Of a DNA stretch of 36,048 bases, positions 15,199 to 24,884 are shown piece after piece; the first letter of the stretch is position 1; every line of letters begins with the position of its first letter. The position numbers and the translations under genes are program-made. The stretch lies in the NCBI GenBank assembly GCA_003151155.1, contig PLWX01000087.1, positions 7,838 through 43,885 of the forward strand, read 5' to 3'. Source of the DNA: Acidobacteriaceae bacterium. GTDB taxonomy: Bacteria > Acidobacteriota > Terriglobia > Terriglobales > Acidobacteriaceae. The notes beneath the pieces were generated by a model. It was not told the origin of the DNA. It worked only from the letters and a program-made list of their open reading frames with translations, and did no database searches.

Positions 15199-16716
15199 TC
15201 AGGAGACGCCGGTCTTCTGCTGGCCCTCGGCCTTCAATGCATTCTGCTCTTCGATAGCTTTGAGTTTATTGAGCAGGGCCTTGTAGCTGATCTTGAGGAT
15301 CTTAGCGGCTTGGCGGCGATTCCAGCGGGTTTGATTTAAGACACGCTCGATGGCTTCGCGTTCCGCAGCCATGGCGGCGCGGCGGCCAATCTCGAGCAAC
15401 GAGAGTGCATTGTCGCCATCTGGATCGGCAACCTTCGACGGCATGGGCGTCACGCGCGGCGGAGGTTCTGGTGCAGCCTGCTGCTGACGTGAATCACGCG
15501 GCTGATTCCATGAGGAACTCGCGCCGCTCACCGAAGACATCACCGGCTTGTGAATGGAAAGTTCGCGGATGATTTGTGCTTCGTTGCCGACGATAACGTA
15601 GCGCTTCACCAGATTTTCCAGTTCGCGGATATTACCGGGCCACGCGTATTCGATCATGCGCTGAACAGCGTACTCGCTGAAAGCCGGCGGGTTCTTGCCG
15701 TAGAACTCGCTGTACTTATGCAGGAAATAATCGAGGAAGACGGGGATCTCGGGGCGACGTTCGCGCAAAGGCGGAATGTGCACGGTGACGACGTTCAAGC
15801 GGTAGAACAAATCTTCGCGAAAGAGACCCTCCCCGACGGCGCGCTCCAACGGTTTGTTGGTGGCAGCGAGCACACGGACATCGACGGCGATGTCGCGCTT
15901 GCCGCCGAGACGGGCGAATTCGCCGTCCTGGAGCACGTGCAACAGCTTGGCTTGCAGCGCCGGATGCATCTCGCTGATTTCGTCGAGGAAGATGGTGCCG
16001 AAGTGTGCCTGATCGAACTTGCCCAGTTTCTGGCGATTCGCCCCCGTGAACGCACCAGGCTCATATCCGAAGAGTTCGCTTTCCAGCAACTCGTTGGGGA
16101 TGGCGGCACAGTTCACTTTCACGAAAGGTTTATCGCGACGAGAGGACTGTGCGTAAATCATGCGGGCAACGACTTCTTTGCCGGTGCCGCTCTCGCCGCG
16201 AATGAGCACGGTTGCGGTGGTATCGGCGACTTGCTCAATCGTTTCTTTCACTTCTTCCATCTTCGGACTGGTGCCGAAGAGGGCGACGAAGTCGTGGTTG
16301 CGACGGACCTGGTCGCGAAGTTGTACGACTTCGGTGGAGACCCGCTGCTTGTCGAGAATCTTGGTGATGCGGCGATCTAGTTCGGCTGGTTCGAAGGGCT
16401 TGGCAATGTAATCTTCGGCGCCGAGTTTCGAGGCTTTGAAAATGATCTCTGGATTGGACTGATTCGAGGTCATGATCACCGAAACTTCAGGCTTAATCTG
16501 CTTGATCCGTTCGAGGGTTTCGATGCCACTCAGATTGGGCATGGCGTCGAGCAGGACAATCAAGGGGTCATAGACACGGAACATGCGGATGGCTTCATCG
16601 CCATTCGCAGCGGCGCTGACGTCGAAGTTCCGGCGGGCGAGGTACGACTGTAAGAAGCGGGAAAGGCTCGCGTCTTCGTCAACGATCAAAACCCGCGTTT
16701 TTTGAACTGGTAGCAT
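15199..16716 (-). CDS. NtrC-family sigma-54-dependent response regulator
   Basis: This 505-residue enhancer-binding protein has three parts. The receiver domain has acidic residues D13-E14-D15, the phosphoacceptor D57 in VLLDAMP, a Thr in IMTSNQ and a Lys in AKPFEP. The AAA+ domain has Walker A GESGTGKE, the sigma-54 contact loop GAFTGA, Walker B TIFLDEISEM and the arginine-finger region FREDLFYRLNVV. A Pro/Gln-rich linker (about residues 400-435) leads to a Fis-type helix-turn-helix (RWNRRQAAKILKISYKALLNKL). It should therefore activate sigma-54 promoters when phosphorylated. No histidine kinase gene lies beside it. The start is the ATG at 16716; the TTG two codons earlier is an alternative. 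Relatives of this type in Acidobacteria and Myxococcota often control surface or motility functions; targets here are unknown. Confidence 0.95.
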   Translation of the reverse strand: MLPVQKTRVLIVDEDASLSRFLQSYLARRNFDVSAAANGDEAIRMFRVYDPLIVLLDAMPNLSGIETLERIKQIKPEVSVIMTSNQSNPEIIFKASKLGAEDYIAKPFEPAELDRRITKILDKQRVSTEVVQLRDQVRRNHDFVALFGTSPKMEEVKETIEQVADTTATVLIRGESGTGKEVVARMIYAQSSRRDKPFVKVNCAAIPNELLESELFGYEPGAFTGANRQKLGKFDQAHFGTIFLDEISEMHPALQAKLLHVLQDGEFARLGGKRDIAVDVRVLAATNKPLERAVGEGLFREDLFYRLNVVTVHIPPLRERRPEIPVFLDYFLHKYSEFYGKNPPAFSEYAVQRMIEYAWPGNIRELENLVKRYVIVGNEAQIIRELSIHKPVMSSVSGASSSWNQPRDSRQQQAAPEPPPRVTPMPSKVADPDGDNALSLLEIGRRAAMAAEREAIERVLNQTRWNRRQAAKILKISYKALLNKLKAIEEQNALKAEGQQKTGVS

Positions 16717-16945
16717 CCTCAACCCAATCAGGACCCTAACACCACACGTTGTCTACTGATGAACTCAGTTGTACTTAGATGATCTTTGTGAGCACCCGGT
16801 TACCCACCCCAGCGAGAAAACAACGGCTGCAGCTACGGAACAGGCAAACTTTTCAGGGGTCAACAAGCGAATCTGGTTTGCGCTATTGTACCGCGAAGGC
16901 AATAAGTGGAACCAGCATACAACTTGGAAATTATGATGGAAAGGG

Positions 16946-16972
16946 AAAAGGCGGCTTTTGGCCGCCTTTTTT
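16946..16972 (-). terminator. Rho-independent terminator of the GvpL/F gene
   Basis: A stem of GGCGGC/GCCGCC extended by A/T pairs surrounds a 5-nt loop, with A-runs and T-runs on both sides. It can work in either direction; it lies 20 bp past the stop codon at 16992. Confidence 0.92.
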
Positions 16973-16991
16973 CAGGGAGACAAGGCTAGAT

Positions 16992-17738
16992 TTAGTTGCT
17001 TTGATTGTTGACGGTACGCAGCTTTCCGGGCATGAAGTGATAGGGCGGCCACGGGCCGCTGACCGAAACCTGGCAATTTTTGAACTGCCGGGAAGCGGAA
17101 CTAAGGCGATTCTGATACTTCTCGATGGATTTGCTGTCGATGAGGTGGGCGATGTCAAGGACGATGCCACCGGACTCAATGCGCTTGCAGCTGATCTCTT
17201 CTTCCAGCGGAGAGAACAGCTTATTGACCTGCAAGGAGAGAGCTCTCGCTTTCGTCTGACGCTCGCGTTCGCGGGCAGCACGATCGCGAAGTTTCATCAG
17301 GTAATCGCTACCAACGGTTGGCGGAAGAGCGCCGGCGGTGAAGATTTCCTGCAGGGAGCCATCTTTCAACAACAGCTTGATGTGCATTTCAGCTTTGCCG
17401 CGCAGCTTGGCGACAGAATCCATGAACGTTTTACGGTTAGTACGGACCGCACGGCGAAGAGCGTCATCGGTTTCGAAGACGGTGCCAAACTTGAAGGGCA
17501 GCACGGTTGAGATACGGAAACATTCGCTCACTACGCGAGCATGATCGACGATCGCTTGCTGTGTGAGTTGTCCGTCGGGCTTGTAATCGCTCACCACCAC
17601 GGCGAAGTCACCGCTTGGGTAAGCGAGTACTTCGGCCTGGTTGATGCCGCGAATGGTGGAAAAAGCAAAAGGCCGACGTGCGCGAAGGCCGTTGTGAAGC
17701 GCTTCCTGTTCAGCGATACAGTATGCGTACCACGCCAT
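16992..17738 (-). CDS. GvpL/GvpF-family protein (orphan)
   Basis: This 248-residue protein resembles gas vesicle proteins GvpL/GvpF: MAWYAYCIAEQ at the start, FAVVVSDYKP, QAIVDHARVVSECF, TVLPFKFGTVFETDDALR, and a C-terminal half with DYLMKLRDRAARERERQ and YHFMPGKLRT. GvpF/L proteins are accessory parts of gas vesicle assembly. No gvpA, gvpN or other gas vesicle gene is present in the window, so here it probably does something else; orphan copies occur in several soil bacteria. The ATG at 17738 has GGAGAAA upstream. An inverted repeat sits 17 nt before the start codon. The gene has its own terminator, so it is a monocistronic unit. Confidence 0.85.
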   Translation of the reverse strand: MAWYAYCIAEQEALHNGLRARRPFAFSTIRGINQAEVLAYPSGDFAVVVSDYKPDGQLTQQAIVDHARVVSECFRISTVLPFKFGTVFETDDALRRAVRTNRKTFMDSVAKLRGKAEMHIKLLLKDGSLQEIFTAGALPPTVGSDYLMKLRDRAARERERQTKARALSLQVNKLFSPLEEEISCKRIESGGIVLDIAHLIDSKSIEKYQNRLSSASRQFKNCQVSVSGPWPPYHFMPGKLRTVNNQSN

Positions 17739-18236
17739 AGTTTCTCCAGCACACGAACGGTATCGATCCCCGTTCAAGGATGTAAGGATAAGAGGCCGTA
17801 GCTATACCCGGACGAGCTCGATGCGGCCCGGTAAGGGTAGGAAGGGGAATTCCCGGCGAGCACAGACGGGCTCACAGCGGAACTCCGGGTTGCGAACATG
17901 GAGCGAATGGTAAGAATCAAGCTGAATGCGGAGCGATCGCCCGCCGAGCTCATCCTAAGCGGGTTTCAGCAGAATGGCAAGCGAGGAACGAAGGTGAGGA
18001 ACGTTCTGCGCTAAAAAAGCAATACGACGAACGTTGTAGATCGACTCTAAGGAAAGCGCCATGTTTCGATCCGAAAAGTACTGACTCAAAGTAGGTATCG
18101 GAATGCCATTATCGTGTCTCACCGGTGCCTATGTAACCTTTCGAAACAAAACAGCAGTCGGGAACTCACCCTCTGAAACCTCGAAACCCTGCATTTTTGG
18201 GAAGTTACCTTCAACTCCGGAAGTCGCAGGGAGAAC
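17739..18236. other. Divergent intergenic region, about 500 bp
   Basis: The region separates the GvpL/F gene (minus) from the diguanylate cyclase gene (plus). It holds an inverted repeat at 17755-17775 and a GAACGTTC palindrome near 17999-18006. I see no tRNA, no recognisable riboswitch (I looked for GEMM-like c-di-GMP features without success) and no convincing small gene. Confidence 0.45.
17755..17775 (-). promoter_or_regulatory. Inverted repeat just upstream of the GvpL/F gene
   Basis: GAACGG and CCGTTC are separated by 9 bp (centre ATCGAT). The site ends 16 nt before the ATG at 17738. Its position would suit a repressor site or a leader hairpin. Confidence 0.4.
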
Positions 18237-19409
18237 GTGTCTGGAAGGCCGGTTGCTGTCTTTACTGGTAGCCATTACGGCGAAAGGTCCGCTGGACCCA
18301 TGCTTGCAGACGAAACAACCGATTCCATTCCGCCAGAGCGATTCGTGGTCGAGGTCTTCTCAGAGCTCGACCAGACGACCGTGCAGCGGCGCTGGCGCGA
18401 GGTGAATGTCATTCTGCGCCTGAGCATGCTGGGCGGAATGCAAATTCAGCTGGAAGCCACTCTGAATATGCTGCTGGATTTCGCTTCGGAAATTGCCTTC
18501 TTCGAAAAATCGCTGGTGTACTTCTGGGAAGAAGACAGCGACCAAGTGCGATTGCGTTTAGCCGGAGGGATGGAACGCGACGCGACGGAGCCGTACGTGC
18601 GCGGGAACATCTTCAACTTCTGGGCGACCCGCTACGGCCGGCCGTTGCTGGTCACGCTGGGTCACAATCTGCAAGCCGACGCAACCCTGGAAGGGATCGG
18701 TGCGAAGTCGGCACTGATTGTCCCGCTGGTGGTGAGCAACAAAGTGATCGGATCGATGCAGTTGTTCGCGACAGAAATGGATGCGTTCACGCGCGAAGAT
18801 GCGCAGCTGTTCTGGATGCTGACGCTGGTGGCTGAGAACCAACTCACTCGCGACTACGAGAACGAGGGGCTGATTCGCTTCGCCTTCACGGACTTCCTGA
18901 CCGGACTCAAGACGCGCGGATACTTCGAGCAACAACTCGATCTTGAAATCAAGCGCGCAGAACGAAAGCAGACGCCGATTGCGCTGCTGATGCTCGACAT
19001 CGATCACTTTAAGTCGTTGAACGATAATTTCGGGCATCACGTAGGCGACCAGGTATTACGGGATGTTTCCGCGGTGCTGATGAAAGACCTGCGCGAGGTC
19101 GACACGGCGGCACGCTATGGCGGCGAGGAGTTTGTAATCGTGCTGCCGGAGACGAATATCGCGAGCGCGATCCAGGTGGCCAACCGCATCCGGCGTGGGG
19201 TGGAGCAAGCGAAGTTCTTCGCTGGATCACCGCGACAAGTGGAACACCTGACCATCAGCATCGGCGTCGCCATCTTCGACCAGGACGCGCAGACCAAGCG
19301 AGAACTGATCGAGTCGGCCGACGCTGCTCTCTATGCGGCGAAAAGCAAGGGACGCAACCAGGTGGTTGCGTTTTCGACATTGAACGCCCGCACTCGCGAA
19401 GTTTCCTAA
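18237..19409 (+). CDS. GAF-GGDEF diguanylate cyclase
   Basis: This 390-residue protein makes c-di-GMP from two GTP. The N-terminal half is GAF-like (LEATLNMLLDFASEIAFFEKSLVYFW, ALIVPLVVSNKVIGSMQLFA). The C-terminal GGDEF domain has the start motif DFLTGLKTRGYFEQQL, a metal-binding DIDHFKSLND and the active-site loop GGEEF at about residues 295-299. The inhibitory-site motif RxxD (REVD, 286-289) sits exactly five residues before it. Both catalysis and product inhibition should thus be intact. The GAF domain suggests sensing of a small ligand. A GTG start at 18237 has AGGGAG close upstream; the ATG at 18300 is an alternative that would remove 21 residues. Two PilZ-domain genes (20436 and 29992) are plausible receptors. 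It converges with the next gene with one base between the stop codons. Confidence 0.93.
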   Translation: MSGRPVAVFTGSHYGERSAGPMLADETTDSIPPERFVVEVFSELDQTTVQRRWREVNVILRLSMLGGMQIQLEATLNMLLDFASEIAFFEKSLVYFWEEDSDQVRLRLAGGMERDATEPYVRGNIFNFWATRYGRPLLVTLGHNLQADATLEGIGAKSALIVPLVVSNKVIGSMQLFATEMDAFTREDAQLFWMLTLVAENQLTRDYENEGLIRFAFTDFLTGLKTRGYFEQQLDLEIKRAERKQTPIALLMLDIDHFKSLNDNFGHHVGDQVLRDVSAVLMKDLREVDTAARYGGEEFVIVLPETNIASAIQVANRIRRGVEQAKFFAGSPRQVEHLTISIGVAIFDQDAQTKRELIESADAALYAAKSKGRNQVVAFSTLNARTREVS

Positions 19410-19410
19410 A

Positions 19411-20346
19411 TTACTCGAATAACGCTCGCGCCAGGCGATGCCAGAATCCTTTCTTCTGGGGCTTCACTGGCTGATCCGCATTAGCAACCACCTTCGGCGC
19501 CTTTTTCGCTTTCGGCGGAGGCGGCTGCACGGCGGGTTGCAGAGCGATGATCGGAGAGGACTCGACGTGCAGGTGCATCACCCGACTGGTAAGGGGCGGC
19601 GGTCCTGCGGAGGCGTCGAAGACGAACGGAGCATCGACCACGACGTGCTGATTGGGATCCATGTTGCGCTCGGCGAGCGGAATTTTCAGGGAATCGGGAA
19701 TCGGCGCGGGCTGCGGCTTGGCGGGCGCTTCGCTTTTATGAGCGACGTAGATGGACTTCGGATGCGGGCAGCCGCACACAGTTGCGATGGGATTGGCGTC
19801 AACGTCGGCGATGTGCCCTTTGCGGAAGACTACAAAATCCGAAGGCTTGATCTGATATGTGCTGTCGCCCATCTGTTCGTTGACGATCACACCTCCCGTG
19901 CTTTCGCCGTAGGAGTGAACGCAGGTATCGCCGCTGGGCAAGATGCCGATATCGAGATCGAATTCGCCGGGACCGGTAATGACGAAACGCAAATCCGGAG
20001 TGACGATGACATCGGAAGAGGCGTTGATCTTGTAGCGCGATTCGAGCGTCCCGGAGCCGAAACTGAACATGAGGTCGCGACCATTCGCGGAGGCGCTGAC
20101 CGAAACATTCGTCTGCTGGCAGATGTAGAGCTCTCCACCGCGATTCAGCACCAGGCGCGCGGGCTGTTCTCCGGCTTCGATCGACGAGCCGCTGAGGATG
20201 GTGGTGCCACCGCCGTCGAGGCTGACTGAGCCGCGTACGCGCGCGAGGGTCGAATAGAGCTCTCCGATTGGCAGTTGCGCGTGAGCCAGCACAGGCGCAC
20301 AAGCTACGGCGGCGGTGAGCAAAACTTGACGGGTTCGCGGGAGCAT
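19411..20346 (-). CDS. Secreted FecR-like protein with proline/lysine-rich tail
   Basis: This 311-residue protein has a signal peptide (MLPRTRQVLLTAAVACAPVLAHA). A beta-rich domain follows that resembles the FecR fold: VRGSVSLDGGGTTILSGSSIEAGEQPARLVL, then GGELYICQQTNVSVS, FSFGSGTLESRYKI, VVTPDLRF-like and GGVIVNEQMGDSTYQIKPSDFVVFRKG. The last 100 residues are low in structure, with PAKPQPAPIPDS, PPPPKAKKAPK and a basic amphipathic end (KKGFWHRLARALFE). FecR domains sense or bind at the envelope; without a sigma-factor gene nearby, a signalling role is not supported. The start at the ATG 20346 matches the signal peptide; a GTG at 20361 is in frame. The relation to FecR is moderate. Confidence 0.72.
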   Translation of the reverse strand: MLPRTRQVLLTAAVACAPVLAHAQLPIGELYSTLARVRGSVSLDGGGTTILSGSSIEAGEQPARLVLNRGGELYICQQTNVSVSASANGRDLMFSFGSGTLESRYKINASSDVIVTPDLRFVITGPGEFDLDIGILPSGDTCVHSYGESTGGVIVNEQMGDSTYQIKPSDFVVFRKGHIADVDANPIATVCGCPHPKSIYVAHKSEAPAKPQPAPIPDSLKIPLAERNMDPNQHVVVDAPFVFDASAGPPPLTSRVMHLHVESSPIIALQPAVQPPPPKAKKAPKVVANADQPVKPQKKGFWHRLARALFE

Positions 20347-20435
20347 AAGATGCGTACGCACCAGTTTACATGGCGCGCGCGCGGTCTCGATGCGGTACGC
20401 TTTGATGCCCGAAAATTGCAGATGATAGGGAGGTG

Positions 20436-20774
20436 TTACTTCTCGCTGAGAAACTCGTAGTGCTGGATGGTGGCTGCGATACCGACTTTGCCTCCGGGAA
20501 CTTGTGGCGGCTCGACACGCACGACCGTGCCTTTGCAGCGCACCCGGATGCTTTCGGTGAGAGTGATTTCAGGAGGAAGTGTGAGGGTGAATTCGATGTC
20601 GGAGCCAGGCTGTAGTGGACTATCGAAATAAAAGCAGATGCCACGAGAGCTGACATCGCGAGTATGTGCTTTTGCCTGGCGCATACTGTCGGCGGAATAC
20701 TTGACCTCGACCGGCAAGCGGAGATTGAACCGGCGAGTGGCGCGAAGATCTGGACTAGGCAGCGGAACGGACAT
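20436..20774 (-). CDS. PilZ-domain protein (c-di-GMP binding)
   Basis: This 112-residue protein consists of one PilZ domain with both c-di-GMP-binding motifs: RATRRFNLR (RxxxR type) near the start and DVSSRGIC (DxSxxG) about 30 residues later. The remainder is the beta-barrel ([44 protein letters not shown]). It is probably a soluble receptor that acts through partner proteins. The frame is open upstream to 21287 but only the part from the ATG at 20774 (CGGAG upstream) matches the family. It lies 1 kb from a diguanylate cyclase gene. Confidence 0.9.
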   Translation of the reverse strand: MSVPLPSPDLRATRRFNLRLPVEVKYSADSMRQAKAHTRDVSSRGICFYFDSPLQPGSDIEFTLTLPPEITLTESIRVRCKGTVVRVEPPQVPGGKVGIAATIQHYEFLSEK

Positions 20775-20890
20775 GAACACTCCGAGTTGCTGGTAAGCAT
20801 CGCGCCCAAGAGGCCGAACTGTCAAGAAAGAACGTGCATCGCTGAACCGTTTCAACCTGCGAGTGCGCAGCGATTTGCACAGGGAGAGGT

Positions 20891-20896
20891 TAAACT
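20891..20896 (+). promoter_or_regulatory. TAAACT box 7 nt before the trpG start
   Basis: TAAACT matches the -10 form TANNNT and ends 7 nt before the ATG, so transcription would begin at or next to the start codon. GGGAG between box and ATG could also act as a ribosome-binding site, so this is only a candidate. Confidence 0.35.
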
Positions 20897-20903
20897 GGGA
20901 GAC

Positions 20904-21479
<576 letters not shown>

Positions 21480-21518
21480 AGCCTTTCCCGCACTGCCCCC
21501 TGGTGATTTGAGATGACG

Positions 21519-23307
21519 CTATTTGTGGGCGCGCGCCTTTTCGGGCGCGCGCAGTTGCTCGCGCTCTTTTCGTGCCTGATCGTAGCGTTTAAGCGAGTAA
21601 CGGAGAAACGTGAGGCGGAAAGCGATGCGGGTTTCTGGGTCGCTTAGAAGATTGATAGCGGCCGTGATGTAGGGTTCGTCTTGATCAATAAGGATTGGGT
21701 TGATCATCACAGGCTCGAGCAGGCGGCCGGGCTTGGGGTATCCGAAGAGCGGTCGATCTTTGCCGGCCTTTTTGTTTTTCTTGTCTTCCTTGTTGAAATC
21801 GATGTAGGTGATCTTGTCGAGGGCGGTTGTGACGAAGGCGAAGGTCTGCGGAGCCTCGTTCGGGAGCAGCTCGGAATGCAGGTTCATCAGTTCGAGATAG
21901 GTGAAGGGACTGTCGGTGGGAAATTTCTCGAGGACGCGTCGAGCCTCCGTCAGTAAAAGGGTGGCGTACGGCTTGTCGTCGCGAACCTCACGAACGTCCG
22001 CGAGGTTGAGGATCATCTGGGCGCGCAGGCTATCGGGGAAGCGATCGATGAGCCGCTGGATAGCCTGTGTGTCGTGAAGTTTGTAGAGCTGTTCCATCGC
22101 CTCGCGTCCGAAATTTTCGTAGTCGTTGACCCACTCGGGAATCCATTCGCGCTCGTCTTCGGTGAGAGTGTCGAGTATTGCAAGCGAGCGAACGGAATCT
22201 TTTTCCTCCCGGGCGCGGACGGCTGCTTCCATCTTGAGCCGGGCGCGTCGTTCGGCGGTGGGCACCGTGTCCGCGAGTTTGAGACAGGAGTCGGCGGTGT
22301 TGCACGCGCCGAAATCATCGTGCTGCTCTTCTTCAGGCGCTTCGGCTTTGCAGGTATCAAGCGATGCCTGGATGATTCCTTGCTGCGCTGGAGAAAAGTA
22401 AGTGATGAGTGGTTTCGTGAGGATTGGCGCATCCCGACAGAATTCCTGATGCTGGTCGGGAGAGTTAAGCGGTTGGGAGAGCAGAGCGCCTAGGGTGTCG
22501 AGGGTGAACGACTTTATGACGGGCGAAACCTCTTGTACAGGCTGTGCATAGATGGGAAAGGCATACTGCATGAGTGAGAACGCCATGGAGTAGTCCGCGG
22601 TTGTAGCCGCGGTAGTGAGAGCGTTGGTGTAGAGCTGCGTGGCAGCTTGCTCATCTGCGAAACGCAACATGGCCAGGGTCTGCAAAATGGTATCGCCACT
22701 GTGAAGTTGAATGAGCTGATTACCGAGCTCTGCAGCCCTTGCGGGATTCGTCTCGAACGACTTGCATCACGGCTTCGCGAATCGCGCTTGCGATCTCCCC
22801 TGAATAATGCTGCGTTCCCGGGTAGGGTCCCTGCTGCATGGCAATCTGCATCAGAGAGTCAAGCAGTTGCTTCGCGTATTGCGCGACTTTCAAACGCTCG
22901 CAGACTCGGTATACGGCCTCGATGGCCTTGATGCGCTGCTTGCGCTGATCCTCTGTCTCGTTCTTCTGCTCGCGGGTTACGTTTGTGACGGCGTCTTTGA
23001 GCCATGCCTGGGCGCGAGGAGGATCCGATTTCTACCATGCCTCCGCCAGGCGCGCGTGCAGTACCTCCCGCATTGAGCCAATGCTCCATTCATCCTCCAG
23101 CGACGCGTTGGTCAAACGTTCCGCGCGGTCGCGCCAGAGCACAATGGCCTTCTCGATTTCTTCGGGAGTTTTCGGGGTGGCTGATTTCTTGACGTCAGCG
23201 GGTCGGACTGGGGAGGTGGTCTCCTTGGGCGACTCCGGTTTCGCAGTCTGACCGTATAATCCTGCAGCGCTAACGACTAGGGATACCACCAAGGCCTGGC
23301 GCAGCAT
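21519..23307 (-). pseudogene. Decayed gene for a secreted helical-repeat protein
   Basis: Read on the minus strand from the ATG at 23307 (GGAGAG upstream), the gene starts with a signal peptide (MLRQALVVSLVVSAAGLYGQ). It reaches an in-frame TAG at 23032-23034 after RLAEAW, continues in the same frame (KSDPPRAQAWLKDAV), and then loses frame near 22756. Removing one base from the AA at 22756-22757 joins it as QVVETNPARAAELGNQ to the 388-residue open frame that ends at 21519. The repaired product would be about 595 residues, mostly helical and TPR-like (FADEQAATQLYTNALTTAA, LMNLHSELLP), with a basic C-terminus. I do not recognise the family. The 21519-22685 segment could be mistaken for a separate gene starting at TTG 22685. 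Two independent lesions favour a real pseudogene over sequencing error. Confidence 0.85.
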
Positions 23308-23405
23308 AATGACTCTCCGTCGAAAGTAGACAGAGTAGCTTAGCCCAAGTTAGCTTTCAAGACTAGAGTCTAGTCCATACAAGAACTAAGTTCGCGATAG
23401 CAATA

Positions 23406-24875
23406 TCAGCGTCCGGCAAGTTCGGCTGCACGCACTACGGCCTGCGCTTTGTTGCGGCATTCCTGGAATTCGCTCTCGGGATCGGAGTCGGCGACGATGC
23501 CTGCTCCGGCTTGCACGTAGGCGCGCTCGTTTTTCACCACCATGGTGCGGATAGCAATGCAGGAGTCGAGATTACCGGCAAAGTCGGCGTAGAGTACCGA
23601 TCCGCCGTAAACGCCGCGGCGTGTCGGCTCGAGTTCTTCGATGATCTCCATGGCGCGAACTTTCGGCGCGCCGCTCAAGGTGCCGGCAGGGAAGCAGGCA
23701 GCGAAGGCATCGAGGGCGTCGAGATCGGCGCGCAGTTTGCCTTCGAGCGCTGAGACCAAGTGCATCACGTGCGAGTAGCGTTCGACGTACATGAGATCTT
23801 TGACCTTCACGCTACCGTACTCACTCACTCGTCCAAGATCGTTGCGGCCAAGGTCGACGAGCATCACGTGTTCGGCGCGCTCTTTTTCATTCGTGCGGAG
23901 ATGTTCTTCCAGGCGCGCGTCTTCTTCTGGAGAGGCACCGCGCTTGTACGTCCCGGCGATCGGTCGATATTCCAAGGTGCGATTGCTGACCTTCACGAGC
24001 ATCTCGGGAGAGGAGCCGAGAACGTGAAGATCATCCATCTTCAGAAAATACATATAAGGCGATGGATTCACGGTTCGGAGAGAGCGATAGATGTCGATAG
24101 GCGCGGCGGGAAGCGGGAAGTCGAGACGCTGCGAGAGTACGACCTGAAAGATGTCGCCGGCGGCAATGTATTCTTTTGCAGCTTTCACACTGCGCAAGAA
24201 GTCTGCGGGCTTGGTACGTGCATGCAGCTTGATCTTGGCAGCGGTGCGCTCGGGGCTCAGTCGCCGAATACGCAGGCCGGTGACCAGTTTCTTTTCGAGT
24301 GCATCAATGTCCGAGAGCGCTCGATCGTAAGCACTGCGAGGTTTCTCATTGCGGACATCCGCGGCCGCGATGATGTGCAATTGGTGACGAAGGTGATCGA
24401 ACGCCAGCAGGCGGTCAAAGAACATAAAGACGCCGTCGGGCAATTGCAGATCGTCTTTGGCGGTGGAGGGCAGGTGCTCGAAATGGCGTACGGCATCGTA
24501 GGCAAAGTAGCCGACGGCTCCGGCGGTGAAGGGCGGAAGCCCGGGAATGTGCACGGGCGTATGCTCGCGCAGCGCCGCACGCAGGGTTTCGAGAAGACTG
24601 CCTTTTTGACGCTCGATTTTCTTTCCGCGACGGACAATGACTTCGTTCCCGCGTCCGCTGATGACCTTGTAGGGCCGAATGCCGAGGAAGGTGTAGCGTC
24701 CGATGCGCTCGCCACCTTCGACAGATTCGAGCAGAAACGAATACGGTTCACGCTCGGCCAGCGCGAGAAATGCAGAGACCGGGGTGAGCAGGTCGGCTGA
24801 AATCGTGCGCGTGACGGGGACAAGCGTGGCAGTGCGCGCCAACTGCGAGAACGTTTTGAAATCGGGCTGGTTCAT
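23406..24875 (-). CDS. trpE: Anthranilate synthase component I
   Basis: This 489-residue chorismate-using enzyme makes anthranilate, the first step of tryptophan synthesis, with the TrpG amidotransferase. The N-terminal region has the tryptophan feedback motif LLES (SFLLESVEGGERIGRY). The C-terminal chorismate-binding domain shows GDIFQVVLSQR, NPSPYMYFL, PIAGTYKRG, DLGRNDLGRVSEYGSV, FPAGTLSGAPKVRAMEII, RRGVYGG and IRTMVV. Length and the LLES motif favour TrpE over PabB. The ATG at 24875 has no Shine-Dalgarno sequence, but a perfect TATAAT ends 9 nt before it. No attenuator-like leader peptide is possible with so short a leader. Confidence 0.95.
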   Translation of the reverse strand: MNQPDFKTFSQLARTATLVPVTRTISADLLTPVSAFLALAEREPYSFLLESVEGGERIGRYTFLGIRPYKVISGRGNEVIVRRGKKIERQKGSLLETLRAALREHTPVHIPGLPPFTAGAVGYFAYDAVRHFEHLPSTAKDDLQLPDGVFMFFDRLLAFDHLRHQLHIIAAADVRNEKPRSAYDRALSDIDALEKKLVTGLRIRRLSPERTAAKIKLHARTKPADFLRSVKAAKEYIAAGDIFQVVLSQRLDFPLPAAPIDIYRSLRTVNPSPYMYFLKMDDLHVLGSSPEMLVKVSNRTLEYRPIAGTYKRGASPEEDARLEEHLRTNEKERAEHVMLVDLGRNDLGRVSEYGSVKVKDLMYVERYSHVMHLVSALEGKLRADLDALDAFAACFPAGTLSGAPKVRAMEIIEELEPTRRGVYGGSVLYADFAGNLDSCIAIRTMVVKNERAYVQAGAGIVADSDPESEFQECRNKAQAVVRAAELAGR

Positions 24876-24884
24876 GAAAGGGCA

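Noticed and set aside
15550..16380. Open frame of 276 codons opposite the response-regulator gene
   Set aside because: Antisense shadow of the AAA+ domain; no family resemblance.
17800..18236. Possible c-di-GMP riboswitch upstream of the diguanylate cyclase
   Set aside because: No GEMM-like conserved core could be found on either strand.
21530..21560. GC-rich inverted repeat GCGCGCGCC/GGGCGCGCGC near the end of the decayed gene
   Set aside because: It lies inside the coding frame, has no T-tract on either side, and is explained by Arg/Ala codons.
22859..23089. Open frame of 76 codons in the middle of the decayed gene
   Set aside because: It is in a frame different from the smooth reading on both sides; the protein-like reading continues through the TAG in the original frame.
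23760..24800. Open frame of 346 codons on the plus strand opposite trpE
   Set aside because: It is antisense to a clear trpE gene, its translation has the Val/Gly/Asp/Glu-rich look of a reverse-frame shadow, and no start signal is present.
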